Positions 42,300 to 51,707 of a stretch of DNA of 64,000 nucleotides are shown here, piece after piece. The translations under genes and the position numbers were made by a program. The stretch spans positions 55,014 through 119,013 of the forward strand of contig SVKK01000003.1 in NCBI GenBank assembly GCA_015068425.1, given 5' to 3'. The notes beneath the pieces are model-generated. The model saw nothing but the letters and a program-made list of their open reading frames with translations. It had not been told where the DNA came from and made no database searches. This DNA is from Oscillospiraceae bacterium (GTDB lineage Bacteria; Bacillota; Clostridia; Oscillospirales; Oscillospiraceae). Position 1 is the stretch's first letter. Each line of letters starts with the position of its first letter.

Positions 42300-44063
42300 G
42301 TGAAAAGAATTGTATGCATAATACTTATGTTTGTTGTGATGCTGGGCTGCATTCCTGTTTTTGCCTCCCCCACCAGCAGCACTGATCTCGTTGGCTCGCT
42401 CATCGATAATGACGATACCGTCCCTAAATCCGAGCTGGATTGGGACACTCTTGTCGAGGAGTTTTTGGCGGCTGCTCAGGTTGAGCCCGAGTCTGTAGCC
42501 ATGGGTTATTACAACACTGTCACCGGCGAGGAACACTACTTCCGTGGGGATGTTCTTATGACAGGAGGCAGTATATCCAAGCTGCCGCTGACTATGTACC
42601 ACTCCGAGATGCTTTATAACGGAGAAATCAGCTGGGATACCACCTTTAACGGCTATGACTATAAATCCCTTCTGCATTCCGTTATCTGCAACAGCAGCAA
42701 CGATATGGCCGCCATTCTCGTTTCTGCCATCGGTACTGACAGCGAGTTCCGCCGCGCTATATGCCCCTATCTTGGCGTTGATCCTGACGCCATCGATAAG
42801 CGCTTCTTCATTCTCAACGATTTCACTGCGCAGCAGATGATCCACTGCCTCAAAATGCTCTATTCCGAGCCTGAGCGTTTCCCCGGTGTTATCGACCATA
42901 TGCTTCACGCAACACCCGGCGAATATTTCGAGCAGATCGTTGATAACTATGAAGTCGGTCAGAAATACGGCTGGTACATTGAAGGTAACAACAATTTCAT
43001 CAGCTGCGTTGGCTTTGTTGAGATGGAAGATCCCATTCTCATCACCATACTCACCGAAAATTGCCGTCCCGGCAAAAAAATACTGGGTGATTTCTGCGCT
43101 CTCATGTGCGAATATACAGAAAACAACACTGCTGTAAGAAAAGCCGCCGAAGAAGAAGCCCTCCGAAAGGAAGAGGCTGAACAGGCTGCACATCAGGCAG
43201 CTCTCGATAAGCTTGCCCAGCAAGAAGCGGAAGCTGAGGCTGCAAAGAAGGCCGAAGAGGAAAAAGCCGCTCAGGAAGCAGCCTTCCTCAAGGAAACCCA
43301 GGCCAACGCAAGTAACGCGCTGCGTTTTCTTGCCTGTCTTCTCGGTTGCGCTCTGTTAGCCGTTGCTCTCGGTCTTGTCGCACGTTTGAAGAAAAAACCT
43401 GCTGACAGTAATGCCGCTCCGAACATAGCAAGGATATCCGTCTCTGTCATTCTCGGACTTGTTTCTGTGATTGCCATCGTTGCAACAATTCTAATAAGCA
43501 TTTTTGCTGTAAACTCCAAGCCCGTCATTTTGTCCGAAGGCGCTGATCCTTCCGGCAAGGCAGAGCAGTTCCTCTCTCTTGTTCTTTCCGGAGAAAGCTC
43601 CGAAGCGGAAAAACTTCTCATAGGCGACAGCAAGCTCGGTCTTGACAGCAAACCTCAAGATAAGCTTGGCGCTATGCTTTATGACGCTCTTCAGGACAGC
43701 TTCTCCTATGAAGTAAGCAGCGAATGCGTCAGTGAAAGCATAAATGCAAGTCAGAACTTCACTGTTACTTATCTGGACATCCCATCATTAACCGCTTTGC
43801 AGCAGGAGGCCACAAATGCCCGGCTTGCCGAGTATGTTGAAGCTGCAGTCCGCGCCGAAGAGGTTTTGGCGGAAGATGGCAGCTATCTCCCCGAGGTTGC
43901 GATGCGGGCCCTTGAAGAAGTAACCCTTGAGCTGCTCGAAAATGTGGAAGACCATTATGTGGAGAGGGAGATCACCATAAATATGCAGTATATTTCCGGT
44001 GAATGGATGGTCGTCGCAGACGCTTCCCTCTTTGCCATACTCTCGGGCAATACCGCCTACTAA
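42300..44063 (+). CDS. Serine hydrolase (class A beta-lactamase fold) fused to coiled-coil, two helices and extracellular domain
   Basis: This 587-residue protein has a signal peptide (1-22, ends VFA), then a beta-lactamase-like domain (about 50-270) with the S-x-x-K site GGSISKLPL and an S-x-N-like VICNSSNDMAA. The KTG box is not evident (QKYGW is at the expected place). An Ala/Glu-rich coiled coil (about 280-340) leads to two membrane helices (about 345-365 and 380-405) and a C-terminal extracytoplasmic domain of about 170 residues. GTG follows GGAGG. It starts an operon with a phosphodiester glycosidase and an Lgt-like protein. The catalytic part may act on peptidoglycan or a surface ester rather than on antibiotics. 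Confidence 0.82.
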   Translation: MKRIVCIILMFVVMLGCIPVFASPTSSTDLVGSLIDNDDTVPKSELDWDTLVEEFLAAAQVEPESVAMGYYNTVTGEEHYFRGDVLMTGGSISKLPLTMYHSEMLYNGEISWDTTFNGYDYKSLLHSVICNSSNDMAAILVSAIGTDSEFRRAICPYLGVDPDAIDKRFFILNDFTAQQMIHCLKMLYSEPERFPGVIDHMLHATPGEYFEQIVDNYEVGQKYGWYIEGNNNFISCVGFVEMEDPILITILTENCRPGKKILGDFCALMCEYTENNTAVRKAAEEEALRKEEAEQAAHQAALDKLAQQEAEAEAAKKAEEEKAAQEAAFLKETQANASNALRFLACLLGCALLAVALGLVARLKKKPADSNAAPNIARISVSVILGLVSVIAIVATILISIFAVNSKPVILSEGADPSGKAEQFLSLVLSGESSEAEKLLIGDSKLGLDSKPQDKLGAMLYDALQDSFSYEVSSECVSESINASQNFTVTYLDIPSLTALQQEATNARLAEYVEAAVRAEEVLAEDGSYLPEVAMRALEEVTLELLENVEDHYVEREITINMQYISGEWMVVADASLFAILSGNTAY

Positions 44064-44083
44064 GAAAGGCAGCGGCAAACGAC

Positions 44084-45199
44084 ATGACAAAACTTTCCAA
44101 ATGTATTTCCACCCTTTGCATTGTAATCTCTATTTTTTTGGTGGTTCTGCTCCTTCTGACTTTTCTGATCGGTTCAGGAAGTGACGACGTATATATCTTC
44201 GAGGATACCAATCCCTCAATAATGAGTAAGTTTGAAATGTTCGTAAACAACTCATCTGCTGAGGCTCTTGACGGAATTATTCCCATAAAAAAGGTTTACC
44301 GCCTCTCGGAAAACACTGTAGTTGCTCCCGAACCCAACCAAGAGCTTTTCGGAGTAGCCGGAAGTTTTGCTGAACTTGAATCACTTCTCTCCGACGCATC
44401 CGAATTGCTTGATGGCCAAAGCACATTGTTCAGCACCGAAACTGAAATAATGCCCGGCAGCAAGATAAACTATTATCTTGACGAAACCATTCTCTCCATC
44501 ACCTGGAAACAGGCTATAAACGGCGCTTGCTACACCTTTTCCGAAGTCAAAATTGCTGATGCCAGCCAGTTTCGCCGCTATATGGCCGACAATACCTTTG
44601 GTTCCAGCGTTCAGTATCGCACCTCAGACATGGCCGCCACCGTCAACGCCGTGGTTGCTATGAGCGGAGATTTCTATAAATTCCGCGACTGCGGTATCGT
44701 TGTATATCAGCGCCAGCTCCACCGCTTTTTCGGCAAGGACATGGATAGTCTCTTCATTGATAGCAAGGGTGACTTCCACTTTATCCCCAGAAGCACAATG
44801 ATGGACAAGAGTGTTGCGGAAAATTATATCAAGGAAAATGATATTCTCTTCAGCCTCGCTTTCGGTCCCATTCTTGTGGATAATGGCGTTAATGTGGCTC
44901 CAAACAGCTATATCGTAGGAGAGATTAATGACCTCTATTCCCGAGCTGCCATAGCTCAGTTAGGGGATAAGCATTATCTTCTCGTGACCGTCAATTTTGA
45001 GGGAAACTATGTTGCTGCAGCTACTGTTAAGAGCCTTGCCTCTGTACTGGAAGCAATGGGCTGCGACAAGGCTTATGCCCTTGACGGCGGTCAGACCGGA
45101 ACGATCGTTGTAAACGACACGGTCATTAATAGCGTTGACTTTGGCTACCAGCGTCAGATCAGCGATATAATCTATTTCGCCTCGGCTCTGCCGGATTGA
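44084..45199 (+). CDS. Phosphodiester glycosidase family protein (NAGPA/DUF2233), membrane anchored
   Basis: This 371-residue protein has one N-terminal membrane helix (about 8-30) and an extracytoplasmic NAGPA-type domain in the C-terminal two thirds. The signature region is YALDGGQTGTIVVND, with LLVTVNFEGNY before it. This family removes sugars linked by phosphodiester bonds. In bacteria, members act on cell-wall or teichoic-like polymers or are of unknown target. ATG 44084 is preferred over an upstream frame start that lies within the preceding gene. Second gene of the operon with the serine hydrolase and Lgt-like genes. A paralogue lies at 50640-51695. Confidence 0.85.
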   Translation: MTKLSKCISTLCIVISIFLVVLLLLTFLIGSGSDDVYIFEDTNPSIMSKFEMFVNNSSAEALDGIIPIKKVYRLSENTVVAPEPNQELFGVAGSFAELESLLSDASELLDGQSTLFSTETEIMPGSKINYYLDETILSITWKQAINGACYTFSEVKIADASQFRRYMADNTFGSSVQYRTSDMAATVNAVVAMSGDFYKFRDCGIVVYQRQLHRFFGKDMDSLFIDSKGDFHFIPRSTMMDKSVAENYIKENDILFSLAFGPILVDNGVNVAPNSYIVGEINDLYSRAAIAQLGDKHYLLVTVNFEGNYVAAATVKSLASVLEAMGCDKAYALDGGQTGTIVVNDTVINSVDFGYQRQISDIIYFASALPD

Positions 45200-45209
45200 G
45201 AGGTGTTCT

Positions 45210-46262
45210 ATGAATAAAGTTGCATTTATCTTCGATGACTTTGTTATAAACTGGTCGTCCATCATACTTGTGCTGGCCGTTGTGGCAGCAATAGCAGTCT
45301 GCTTCGCCCTTGCGGCAAGCAAGCCCGGCTACTCTACCCCTCTTGCAATAATGCTCCCCATCGCGATGATATTCGGACTTGTTGCCGGCAGAATTATCCA
45401 TTGGTACTGCCGCACAGACCAATACAAGAGCTTTACCCATGCCTTTGCCGATTTCTCCATCGGAGGTTTCTCTCTCATAGGTATTGTTATCGGCTGTCTC
45501 ATCGCCGCTTTAATAATCTGGGCTCTGGGTCTTGCTCCTTCCATCGGCAAGCTGCTTGATATTTTTGCGCCCGGCGCAGCTCTTGCCATAGCCCTCGGCA
45601 GACTCAGTTTCCTTTTCAACTTCGCTGACAGGGGAAAGGTTTTCATTGAAAACGAGGCAAATCGCCGACTGCCCATCGGTTCCGCTGTTATCAATGTCAG
45701 CTCCGGCGCCACCGAATGGCGCTTCGCCACCTTCTTTATTCAGGCGCTGATTGCGGCAGCAATTTTCGTTTTGCTGCTCATCGTTTTCTTCTATCTGCCC
45801 ACCCGTCTTCTCAAAAACGGCAGGCACGCTCACGGAATGACCTTCCTGGTTTTTACCATTGTATATTTCTCCACCGAAATACTTATGGACTCCACCCGCT
45901 ATGATGCGCTTTTCCTCCGCTCAAACGGCTTTGTCAGCCTTATGCAGATATTCGCAGCGGTTATGATTGTCTTCTCATTTGTTTATCTAAGCATCCGTTC
46001 TGTCCGTTTCAACCGTCTCAAAGCCTATCACATCGTTATCTGGGTTATTTATCTGGCCTCCCTCGGTCTTGCCGGATATATGGAATATTATGTTCAGCGC
46101 CACGGTAATCTTTATATGTTCAGCTACACTCTTATGGGCGCCGGTCTTGTTCTCTCCATTATCTGTGCAATGATAATGATGGCAAGCACAATGTGCAGAC
46201 CCAGCAAGCTCAACACCGTTTCCGAAGCGGAGAGCGAACATACACCGGATCAGGAAGCTTAA
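45210..46262 (+). CDS. Lgt-like (prolipoprotein diacylglyceryl transferase-related) membrane protein
   Basis: This 350-residue protein has seven or more membrane helices and the overall Lgt layout. Recognisable parts are GLVAGRIIHWYC, DFSIGGFSLIGIVIGC, ALAIALGRLSFLFNFADRG and STEILMDSTRYD. Aligned by eye with Escherichia coli Lgt, Arg143 (GR) and Glu243 (TE) remain, but His103 (HGG) is replaced by Leu, Asn146 by Phe, Glu151 by Ala, and Arg239 is missing. It is thus unlikely to be the housekeeping Lgt and may act on another phosphatidylglycerol-linked acceptor or have lost catalysis. A C-terminal extension of two more helices (about 270-330) is also unusual. It ends the operon. Confidence 0.75.
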   Translation: MNKVAFIFDDFVINWSSIILVLAVVAAIAVCFALAASKPGYSTPLAIMLPIAMIFGLVAGRIIHWYCRTDQYKSFTHAFADFSIGGFSLIGIVIGCLIAALIIWALGLAPSIGKLLDIFAPGAALAIALGRLSFLFNFADRGKVFIENEANRRLPIGSAVINVSSGATEWRFATFFIQALIAAAIFVLLLIVFFYLPTRLLKNGRHAHGMTFLVFTIVYFSTEILMDSTRYDALFLRSNGFVSLMQIFAAVMIVFSFVYLSIRSVRFNRLKAYHIVIWVIYLASLGLAGYMEYYVQRHGNLYMFSYTLMGAGLVLSIICAMIMMASTMCRPSKLNTVSEAESEHTPDQEA

Positions 46263-46283
46263 TTTTTTGCAAGCTAATAACTA

Positions 46284-46318
46284 AAAAATCCTGTAATCTT
46301 TTTGATTACAGGATTTTT
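46284..46318. terminator. Bidirectional terminator between the Lgt-like and DHHW genes
   Basis: AAAATCCTGTAATC and GATTACAGGATTTTT form the stem with a 5-nt T loop, between convergent genes. Confidence 0.9.
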
Positions 46319-46325
46319 ATTTTTA

Positions 46326-47744
46326 TCAATCACCCAGCTGGTTAGCGAGCTGACTGATTATCAAATTGTTGTTGTAAGAATGCATTTCGCCAATGACAAG
46401 GTAAACATCCTTGATTTCGTATTTCTCTATCATTTCCGCCACAGTATAGCCAACAACCCCATAGTTATAATATCTCGGGTCAAGATAATGTGTTTGTTTG
46501 TAGTTTGTGGCAACCATGGGAATAAAAGGCAGTCCATACGAGTCCGTAATAACAAGACAGTTTTCTTCCTTTCCGTTATCACTTTCCGCATAAGTCCACG
46601 GACCTCCCGGACCTCCCAGATACACTGCAAAGCGGTCATTGGAAGGAGCGTTTTCATCCAAAAAAGGAATAAGCATATATTCATCCTTGCCCGTTATTCT
46701 CCTCCACTCCAGTTCAAATTCAGGTCTTATAAGCGAAAGGGAATCCGGATTGGCAAGCATATAGTTTGTTGGATTATCCCGATAATAGGTTCCCAGGAAG
46801 GGTTCCTCCACCGCTATATTAAAGTCCTCCCAAGCAGTGGGCTCCCGGCCGGCCGCATTTGCCATTTCACGATAAACCAGATAAGCCCCTTCAGGCGTCC
46901 AATGGCAGTCCGAGCGAAAATACACATATTCGCCGTTTTTCAGATGCTCATCCAATATATCCGCCGCTGAAAACGCCACCACATTATCACGACTGAACGC
47001 ATGAACTATGCTTTCCGCTTCGGACATAAAAAACTCCTTATTTTCGGTTGCAAGGTACTGGTTGGCGAGATAACTCTGCGGAACCATTGTATATACAAGG
47101 CTTCCGTCTTCCGGCAACAAATCGGCAACTCGGTTAAGCACACTGGTGAACGCCAAAACATTATTGCGACTGAATGTAATATACGTTTTTTCAACGCCGT
47201 TTGACACGCTTTTCAGAGAAGGATACAGGGGGAAATCTTCCGGATCGGCAAGAGGTTTTGGAGAGTGCTTTGGCTGCTGCAGCTCATCCTCTTTCGACAA
47301 CTGCTCAGCATTATCCCCCTCCGTTTTATTCTCATCATCCGCAACTTCCGAAGAGACGGTTTGAGACTGCTCAAAAAGTTCACTGACCATTTGTTCAAGC
47401 TCTTTTTCGTCGGGGGCATCCTCTGTGAGAACATCCTGACCACCCTTCATAACCGCCAGCGAGTCATTATAGTTTGCGATAGATATCATGTCCTTGGCGG
47501 TGTTCGTAAGCTTCAATGCGTCTTCCCTTGCCCAAAAACGGTCCAGAAGCCAGTCTTCCATTTCGTTGGATAAATCACCGCTCCAAAATTCACGAAAACT
47601 TATGGTCGGCAAGGCGGAAAGCATTCTGTTCTCTTTTTCATAGAATTCCGACTCCTTTTCTGCAAAAAATACATACCAGAGTCCGCTTCCCACTAACAAT
47701 GCAATCCATAGGATAACAAAAGCTATTTTTAATTTCCTGTTCAT
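46326..47744 (-). CDS. DHHW family (AlgX/AlgJ-like SGNH) protein
   Basis: This 472-residue protein has one N-terminal membrane helix (about 5-25) and an extracytoplasmic SGNH-like domain. The DxHW-type catalytic motif is YFRSDCHWTPEGAYLVY. Other family features are NRMLSALPTISFREFWSGDLSNEMEDW near the start and VITDSYGLPF for the nucleophile Ser block. A Ser/Glu-rich insertion (about 145-185) is probably disordered. These proteins complete O-acetylation with an MBOAT partner, here the gene 10 bp upstream. ATG 47744 has GGAGG upstream; the frame stays open to 47801 inside the MBOAT gene. Last gene of the PIG-L, MBOAT, DHHW operon. Confidence 0.88.
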   Translation of the reverse strand: MNRKLKIAFVILWIALLVGSGLWYVFFAEKESEFYEKENRMLSALPTISFREFWSGDLSNEMEDWLLDRFWAREDALKLTNTAKDMISIANYNDSLAVMKGGQDVLTEDAPDEKELEQMVSELFEQSQTVSSEVADDENKTEGDNAEQLSKEDELQQPKHSPKPLADPEDFPLYPSLKSVSNGVEKTYITFSRNNVLAFTSVLNRVADLLPEDGSLVYTMVPQSYLANQYLATENKEFFMSEAESIVHAFSRDNVVAFSAADILDEHLKNGEYVYFRSDCHWTPEGAYLVYREMANAAGREPTAWEDFNIAVEEPFLGTYYRDNPTNYMLANPDSLSLIRPEFELEWRRITGKDEYMLIPFLDENAPSNDRFAVYLGGPGGPWTYAESDNGKEENCLVITDSYGLPFIPMVATNYKQTHYLDPRYYNYGVVGYTVAEMIEKYEIKDVYLVIGEMHSYNNNLIISQLANQLGD

Positions 47745-47754
47745 TTTTGTCCTC

Positions 47755-49185
47755 CTAAAAGCGGAAATACAAAAACGGATTATAGCTGCTGCTGACAACA
47801 AACGCAGCCGACATCAGAAACAAGGCTGTCAGCACAACACTTTCCCCCGCCACTAAAACTGCGGAGCAGGTGCAGGATTGCTTATGCGAAAGTTCTTTTG
47901 TTTTGCACGAAAGTTTTTCGCTAATCTCTCTCCACGGCACACAAGCAATGCAGGAGATTACAATAGCCCCAATATAACGCTTCAGGTAATAAACGCTTAC
48001 CGGGTCACTCATTCCATCGGCTCCAAAAACAAGCATCGCAGATAGTTGTCTTAATCCGTCCGATAGATTCTCGTGATAAAAAATTACCCAACTGAAAACA
48101 ACCAGCAGCATTGTAATAGCCCAACCAAACACTTTGGGCCATTTTATCTTCACACGGTGCATAAAAAGTTTTTCAAATATAAGGAGCAGACCGAAGTAAA
48201 GTCCCCATACAATAAAATTCCAGCTCGCGCCATGCCACAGGCCGGTCAGCCCCCATACAATTATAAGGTTCAATGCCTGCCTGAAGGGTTTTACCCGGTT
48301 TCCCCCCATAGGAATGTATACATACTCCCTGAAAAAAGAACCGAGGGATATATGCCATCTGCGCCAGAACTCTGTAACGGAACTTGATAGGTACGGATAA
48401 CGGAAGTTTTCAAGGAACTTAAATCCGAAAATTCGACCCATACCTATTGCCATATCACTGTATCCGGAAAAATCAAAATATATCTGCAGTGTATAGGCAA
48501 TCGCACCTAGCCATGCTTCCAATGCACTCATATTTCCAAACAGCTCAAGTCCCGCCACAATTTCACCACATACATTGGCGAGCAGTACTTTCTTGGCAAG
48601 GCCTATAATAAAACGCCTCATACCACCGTATATATCCGCAAGAGTACTCTTTCGCTCCGCAAGATACGGCATTATTTGAGTATAGTTTACAATCGGCCCT
48701 GCAATCAGCTGCGGGAAGAAGCTTATATACAGCATAAGTCTCGGCAGATTTCGCTGAACCGGTGTTTTTCCCAGGTAAACATCAACAGTATATGTAATTA
48801 TCTGGAAGGTGTAGAAGCTTATTCCTATAGGAAGGCTCAACGGTTGCAAGCTGCGCTCAAAGCCAAATAAGCCATTTATGGAATTAACAAAAAACGCAAA
48901 GTATTTAAAGTAAATCAAACCCCCGAGAGTAACAGCCAGACCCAAAACAAGAAACATTCTCTTGACTCCCCGTTTGCTCGATGAGGCAATTGCAAGCGCC
49001 GACATATAGTTTATTAGTATAGAGGCCAGCATTATCAGTATACGTTTTGGTTCTCCCCATGAATAGAAAATCAGAGAAAACACAAGCAAAACACCGTTGC
49101 GCCACTTGGATGATCCGGATACAAAATACAGCAATATGGTCAGAGGCAGAAACGCTGTCATAAATGACAAAGAAGAAAAGACCAT
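47755..49185 (-). CDS. MBOAT family O-acyltransferase (second copy)
   Basis: This 476-residue polytopic protein has the family marks SLPIGISFYTFQIITYTVDVY, FFPQLIAGPI, LQIYFDFSGYSDMAIGMG, FWRRWHISLGSFFREYVYIPMGG and the active His in GLWHGASWNFIVWG. It should pass an acyl group outward for O-acylation of a surface polysaccharide with the DHHW protein encoded 10 bp downstream. It differs clearly in sequence from the MBOAT protein at 14588-16030. It lies 17 bp after the PIG-L deacetylase-like gene, suggesting linked deacetylation and acetylation of the same polymer. Confidence 0.95.
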   Translation of the reverse strand: MVFSSLSFMTAFLPLTILLYFVSGSSKWRNGVLLVFSLIFYSWGEPKRILIMLASILINYMSALAIASSSKRGVKRMFLVLGLAVTLGGLIYFKYFAFFVNSINGLFGFERSLQPLSLPIGISFYTFQIITYTVDVYLGKTPVQRNLPRLMLYISFFPQLIAGPIVNYTQIMPYLAERKSTLADIYGGMRRFIIGLAKKVLLANVCGEIVAGLELFGNMSALEAWLGAIAYTLQIYFDFSGYSDMAIGMGRIFGFKFLENFRYPYLSSSVTEFWRRWHISLGSFFREYVYIPMGGNRVKPFRQALNLIIVWGLTGLWHGASWNFIVWGLYFGLLLIFEKLFMHRVKIKWPKVFGWAITMLLVVFSWVIFYHENLSDGLRQLSAMLVFGADGMSDPVSVYYLKRYIGAIVISCIACVPWREISEKLSCKTKELSHKQSCTCSAVLVAGESVVLTALFLMSAAFVVSSSYNPFLYFRF

Positions 49186-49202
49186 ATTTCTATCACTCCT
49201 TA

Positions 49203-50483
49203 TTAATAAAAGGCATCTATATTCTCGAAAATATCTTCACCCACTATATCCGGTCCAACAGTTGATCTGTAAAGTCCAAACCAGTGGCAATCATACATTT
49301 CACCGCGATCGTAAACATGGAATCCCCAAATATGCTGGCTTTTATGATGTTCAAACCCTGCCTCGGCCATTTCAAAAGCTGTGCGTCCGCCAAAAGCTTC
49401 AAGGGGAGTTTCCCAGTTAAGGAATATTTGGTTTTCCCTCAGACGGTGCACATACAACTTTGGGGTATCCCATACGCCGTACTCTTGTGCAGAGTCGCAG
49501 TAGCTCTCCGGATCCGCCGCCTTTTCCACAGCTTCAGCCAATCCATATGCATTGAGTATATGTGCACCGTGGCCGTATTCGCCGGCGAAATCATGTCCCA
49601 CTACTACAGACGGTTTGAAACGCCTGAGAATCATCGTCTGAAACTCCACGACCTTATCCCAGGAATAAATACTTCTTGCATGCTGGTAATTATCAATAGG
49701 TAAATCCGGGAAAGGCCCGATAATCGGATATGCGGTAATGCCAACTTCCCAAAGACCATTTAAGAGTTCATGGGGTCTCGGCGGCTCTTTCCAATGGTTT
49801 ACGAGATATACAAGCTGCACCTTTAGTCCAAGTTCTCCCCCATAATACGGCATCATTCCGCCAAAAAACAGATGCTCGTCATCCGCATGTGTGGGGAATA
49901 AAAGCAGATCCGCATTGTCCCAAGGTTCATGCCAAATCTGTACCCATTGGGGCACATAGCCTTCCGTAAATGCATATATTTCACAAAGCACATCTTCCCC
50001 GCCAACACAAATGCTGACATTTTCACCCGGGGTTTCCAGTTTGATATATTCATGTATGAAGCCTTTTTGCCCGCAGACCACCTCGCGCCCGTCGACTAAA
50101 AGCGTCCATTCAGCAGGAACATTATCCCAGATCACATACAATGAACTTATCTTTTCTCCATTACTCTCAAGCTCAATTTCTGTTCCGGCAATAAAATTCA
50201 ATTTGGTTAACATGTTTCTGTCACAAAGCTGAGGCAGATCCTCACCGTTCATTGCCACGCCAAGTTCAATTTCCTTTGCTTCGGGCTCAGGGGTCGGTTC
50301 GGGAGTAGGCTCGGGAGTAGGCTCAGATATGAGTTCCGGGGGGAGTTCAGGAGATAGTTCCAACGAAGGCTCCGGAGTTGCCACGGGAGTCGGTTCTTGT
50401 AATGTCTCTCCCCCATCTGCGTCGCAGCCACACATCAGCAAAGTGCAAACCATCAAGACGATTAAAACGCTGTATTTTTTCAT
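49203..50483 (-). CDS. PIG-L family deacetylase lipoprotein
   Basis: This 426-residue protein has a lipoprotein signal (LLMCGC, Cys20), a Pro/Glu/Thr linker (about 25-70, PTPEP repeats), a probable small beta domain (75-170) and a PIG-L/LmbE deacetylase domain (about 185-420). The zinc motif is PTHADDEHLFFGG (family form PHPDDE) and the distal His lies in GHGAHILNAYG. It should sit on the outer membrane face and remove N-acetyl groups from a glycan. That location is notable because many PIG-L enzymes are cytoplasmic. First gene of the operon with MBOAT and DHHW genes. Confidence 0.88.
   Translation of the reverse strand: MKKYSVLIVLMVCTLLMCGCDADGGETLQEPTPVATPEPSLELSPELPPELISEPTPEPTPEPTPEPEAKEIELGVAMNGEDLPQLCDRNMLTKLNFIAGTEIELESNGEKISSLYVIWDNVPAEWTLLVDGREVVCGQKGFIHEYIKLETPGENVSICVGGEDVLCEIYAFTEGYVPQWVQIWHEPWDNADLLLFPTHADDEHLFFGGMMPYYGGELGLKVQLVYLVNHWKEPPRPHELLNGLWEVGITAYPIIGPFPDLPIDNYQHARSIYSWDKVVEFQTMILRRFKPSVVVGHDFAGEYGHGAHILNAYGLAEAVEKAADPESYCDSAQEYGVWDTPKLYVHRLRENQIFLNWETPLEAFGGRTAFEMAEAGFEHHKSQHIWGFHVYDRGEMYDCHWFGLYRSTVGPDIVGEDIFENIDAFY
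50296..50325. repeat. 12-bp tandem repeat encoding PTPEP linker
   Basis: The unit GGCTCGGGAGTA occurs in near-identical tandem copies at 50296-50307 (GGTTC form), 50308-50319 and a partial copy after. It encodes the Pro-Thr-Pro-Glu linker of the PIG-L lipoprotein and could change length by slippage. Confidence 0.7.
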
Positions 50484-50639
50484 CTATACTTCTTCCCTTA
50501 TTTTTTTTTGCAATTATACCATGCCGGGTAATTTTCCGCAAGCAAAGTTCAAATCGTGTCTAAATAGCTTGAAAACAGATACTTGCTGGTGTAAAATGAA
50601 AAACACACAAATTCTTTCTTTATTGAGAGGGCATAATCT

Positions 50640-51695
50640 ATGCAGAAATCCAGCTTTCCAGCACTTCGAAAAACACTTAAAATCGCAGGACGTTCTCTTG
50701 CTGCCATTGTAGTTACACTTGCAATGATTCTTGTGCTGCTTTTAGGTGTTATTTACATCCTTTCCTGCGGACCTTCGCCAACAGCGCAAAAGCTTTTCGT
50801 TCGTTCTGTTCGCGAAACAAGTGCTGTTGGTTTTTTGGCTGAAATATTTCTCTCCGAGGAGACGGTTGTTGCAATAGACTCGGAAACCGAACTGCAAAGC
50901 ACGGAAAAAACCGACATCAGCCTGATTTCCATCCCCTCACCCACTAGTCCCGCTCAGTCTACAGAGCAGCAACTCCCATCCGACACTGCGGACAGTTCTG
51001 AGTCTGTCGAGGATGACGGCATTGAAATTGTGGATATCAAAGGTCAGAATTATCGCGGACTCATGATGATTGTTGACGACCCTATGCGCATATTTGTGGG
51101 CACGCCCAAATACTTTGGAGGTGCAGGCCTTACCCTTATGGAAATGTGCGAAACCTATGACGCACTGGGCGGTATTAACGGCGGTGGATTTTATGATCCC
51201 GACGGAACCGGTACCGGCGGTATCCCCGATGGTCTCGTTATCTGCGAGGGTGAAGTTCTCTACGGTTCTCCCGGTTCCAGATACAGCTGCATTGGTTTTG
51301 ATTCGCAGGGAATCCTCCACGTTGGCAATATGACCCCGGGCGAAGCAATGGATGCCGATATTCAATGGGCTGTCAGCTTTGGTCCTGTTTTGATTTCCAA
51401 TGGTAATGTCATGGACGATGATATTCTCGCCAGCGGAGTGAATCCCCGCACCGCCATTGGTCAAAGAGCGGACGGCGCTGTTTTGCTCCTTGTCGTGGAC
51501 GGAAGGCAGCTTGAGAGTCTTGGCGCAACATATGCCGATCTTGCCGATATAATGTCACAGTTTGGAGCTGTTAATGCCGCCAATCTGGATGGCGGTTCCT
51601 CCACACTTATGGTTTACGAGGGTGAGATAATCAACAGCTGCGCCTCGGTCGGCGGTCCCCGCCCCATCTCCACCTCATTTCTTATTAAAAAATAA
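50640..51695 (+). CDS. Phosphodiester glycosidase family protein (second copy)
   Basis: This 351-residue protein has one membrane helix (about 15-42), a Ser/Thr/Glu-rich stalk (about 60-120) and a NAGPA domain (about 125-351). Marks are GLMMIVDDPMRIFVGTPKYF, GINGGGFYDPDG, SGVNPRTAIGQRADG, LLLVVDGRQ and NAANLDGGSSTLM. It should cleave sugar phosphodiester links on a surface polymer. The ATG follows GAGAGGGCATAATCT. The next gene begins 12 bp downstream. Compared with the copy at 44084, this one has the more usual DGGSS core and a longer stalk. Confidence 0.9.
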   Translation: MQKSSFPALRKTLKIAGRSLAAIVVTLAMILVLLLGVIYILSCGPSPTAQKLFVRSVRETSAVGFLAEIFLSEETVVAIDSETELQSTEKTDISLISIPSPTSPAQSTEQQLPSDTADSSESVEDDGIEIVDIKGQNYRGLMMIVDDPMRIFVGTPKYFGGAGLTLMEMCETYDALGGINGGGFYDPDGTGTGGIPDGLVICEGEVLYGSPGSRYSCIGFDSQGILHVGNMTPGEAMDADIQWAVSFGPVLISNGNVMDDDILASGVNPRTAIGQRADGAVLLLVVDGRQLESLGATYADLADIMSQFGAVNAANLDGGSSTLMVYEGEIINSCASVGGPRPISTSFLIKK

Positions 51696-51707
51696 AGGTG
51701 CTGCAAT

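Noticed and set aside
42300..44063. Antibiotic-resistance beta-lactamase
   Set aside because: S-x-x-K is present but no clear KTG box, and it is fused to membrane and coiled-coil parts; resistance cannot be claimed.
45210..46262. Housekeeping lipoprotein diacylglyceryl transferase (lgt)
   Set aside because: The fold fits but key residues appear replaced, and the operon context differs; I list it only as Lgt-like.
50289..50330. CRISPR-like short repeats
   Set aside because: The repeats are a 12-bp coding tandem for a Pro/Glu linker in the PIG-L lipoprotein, without spacers.
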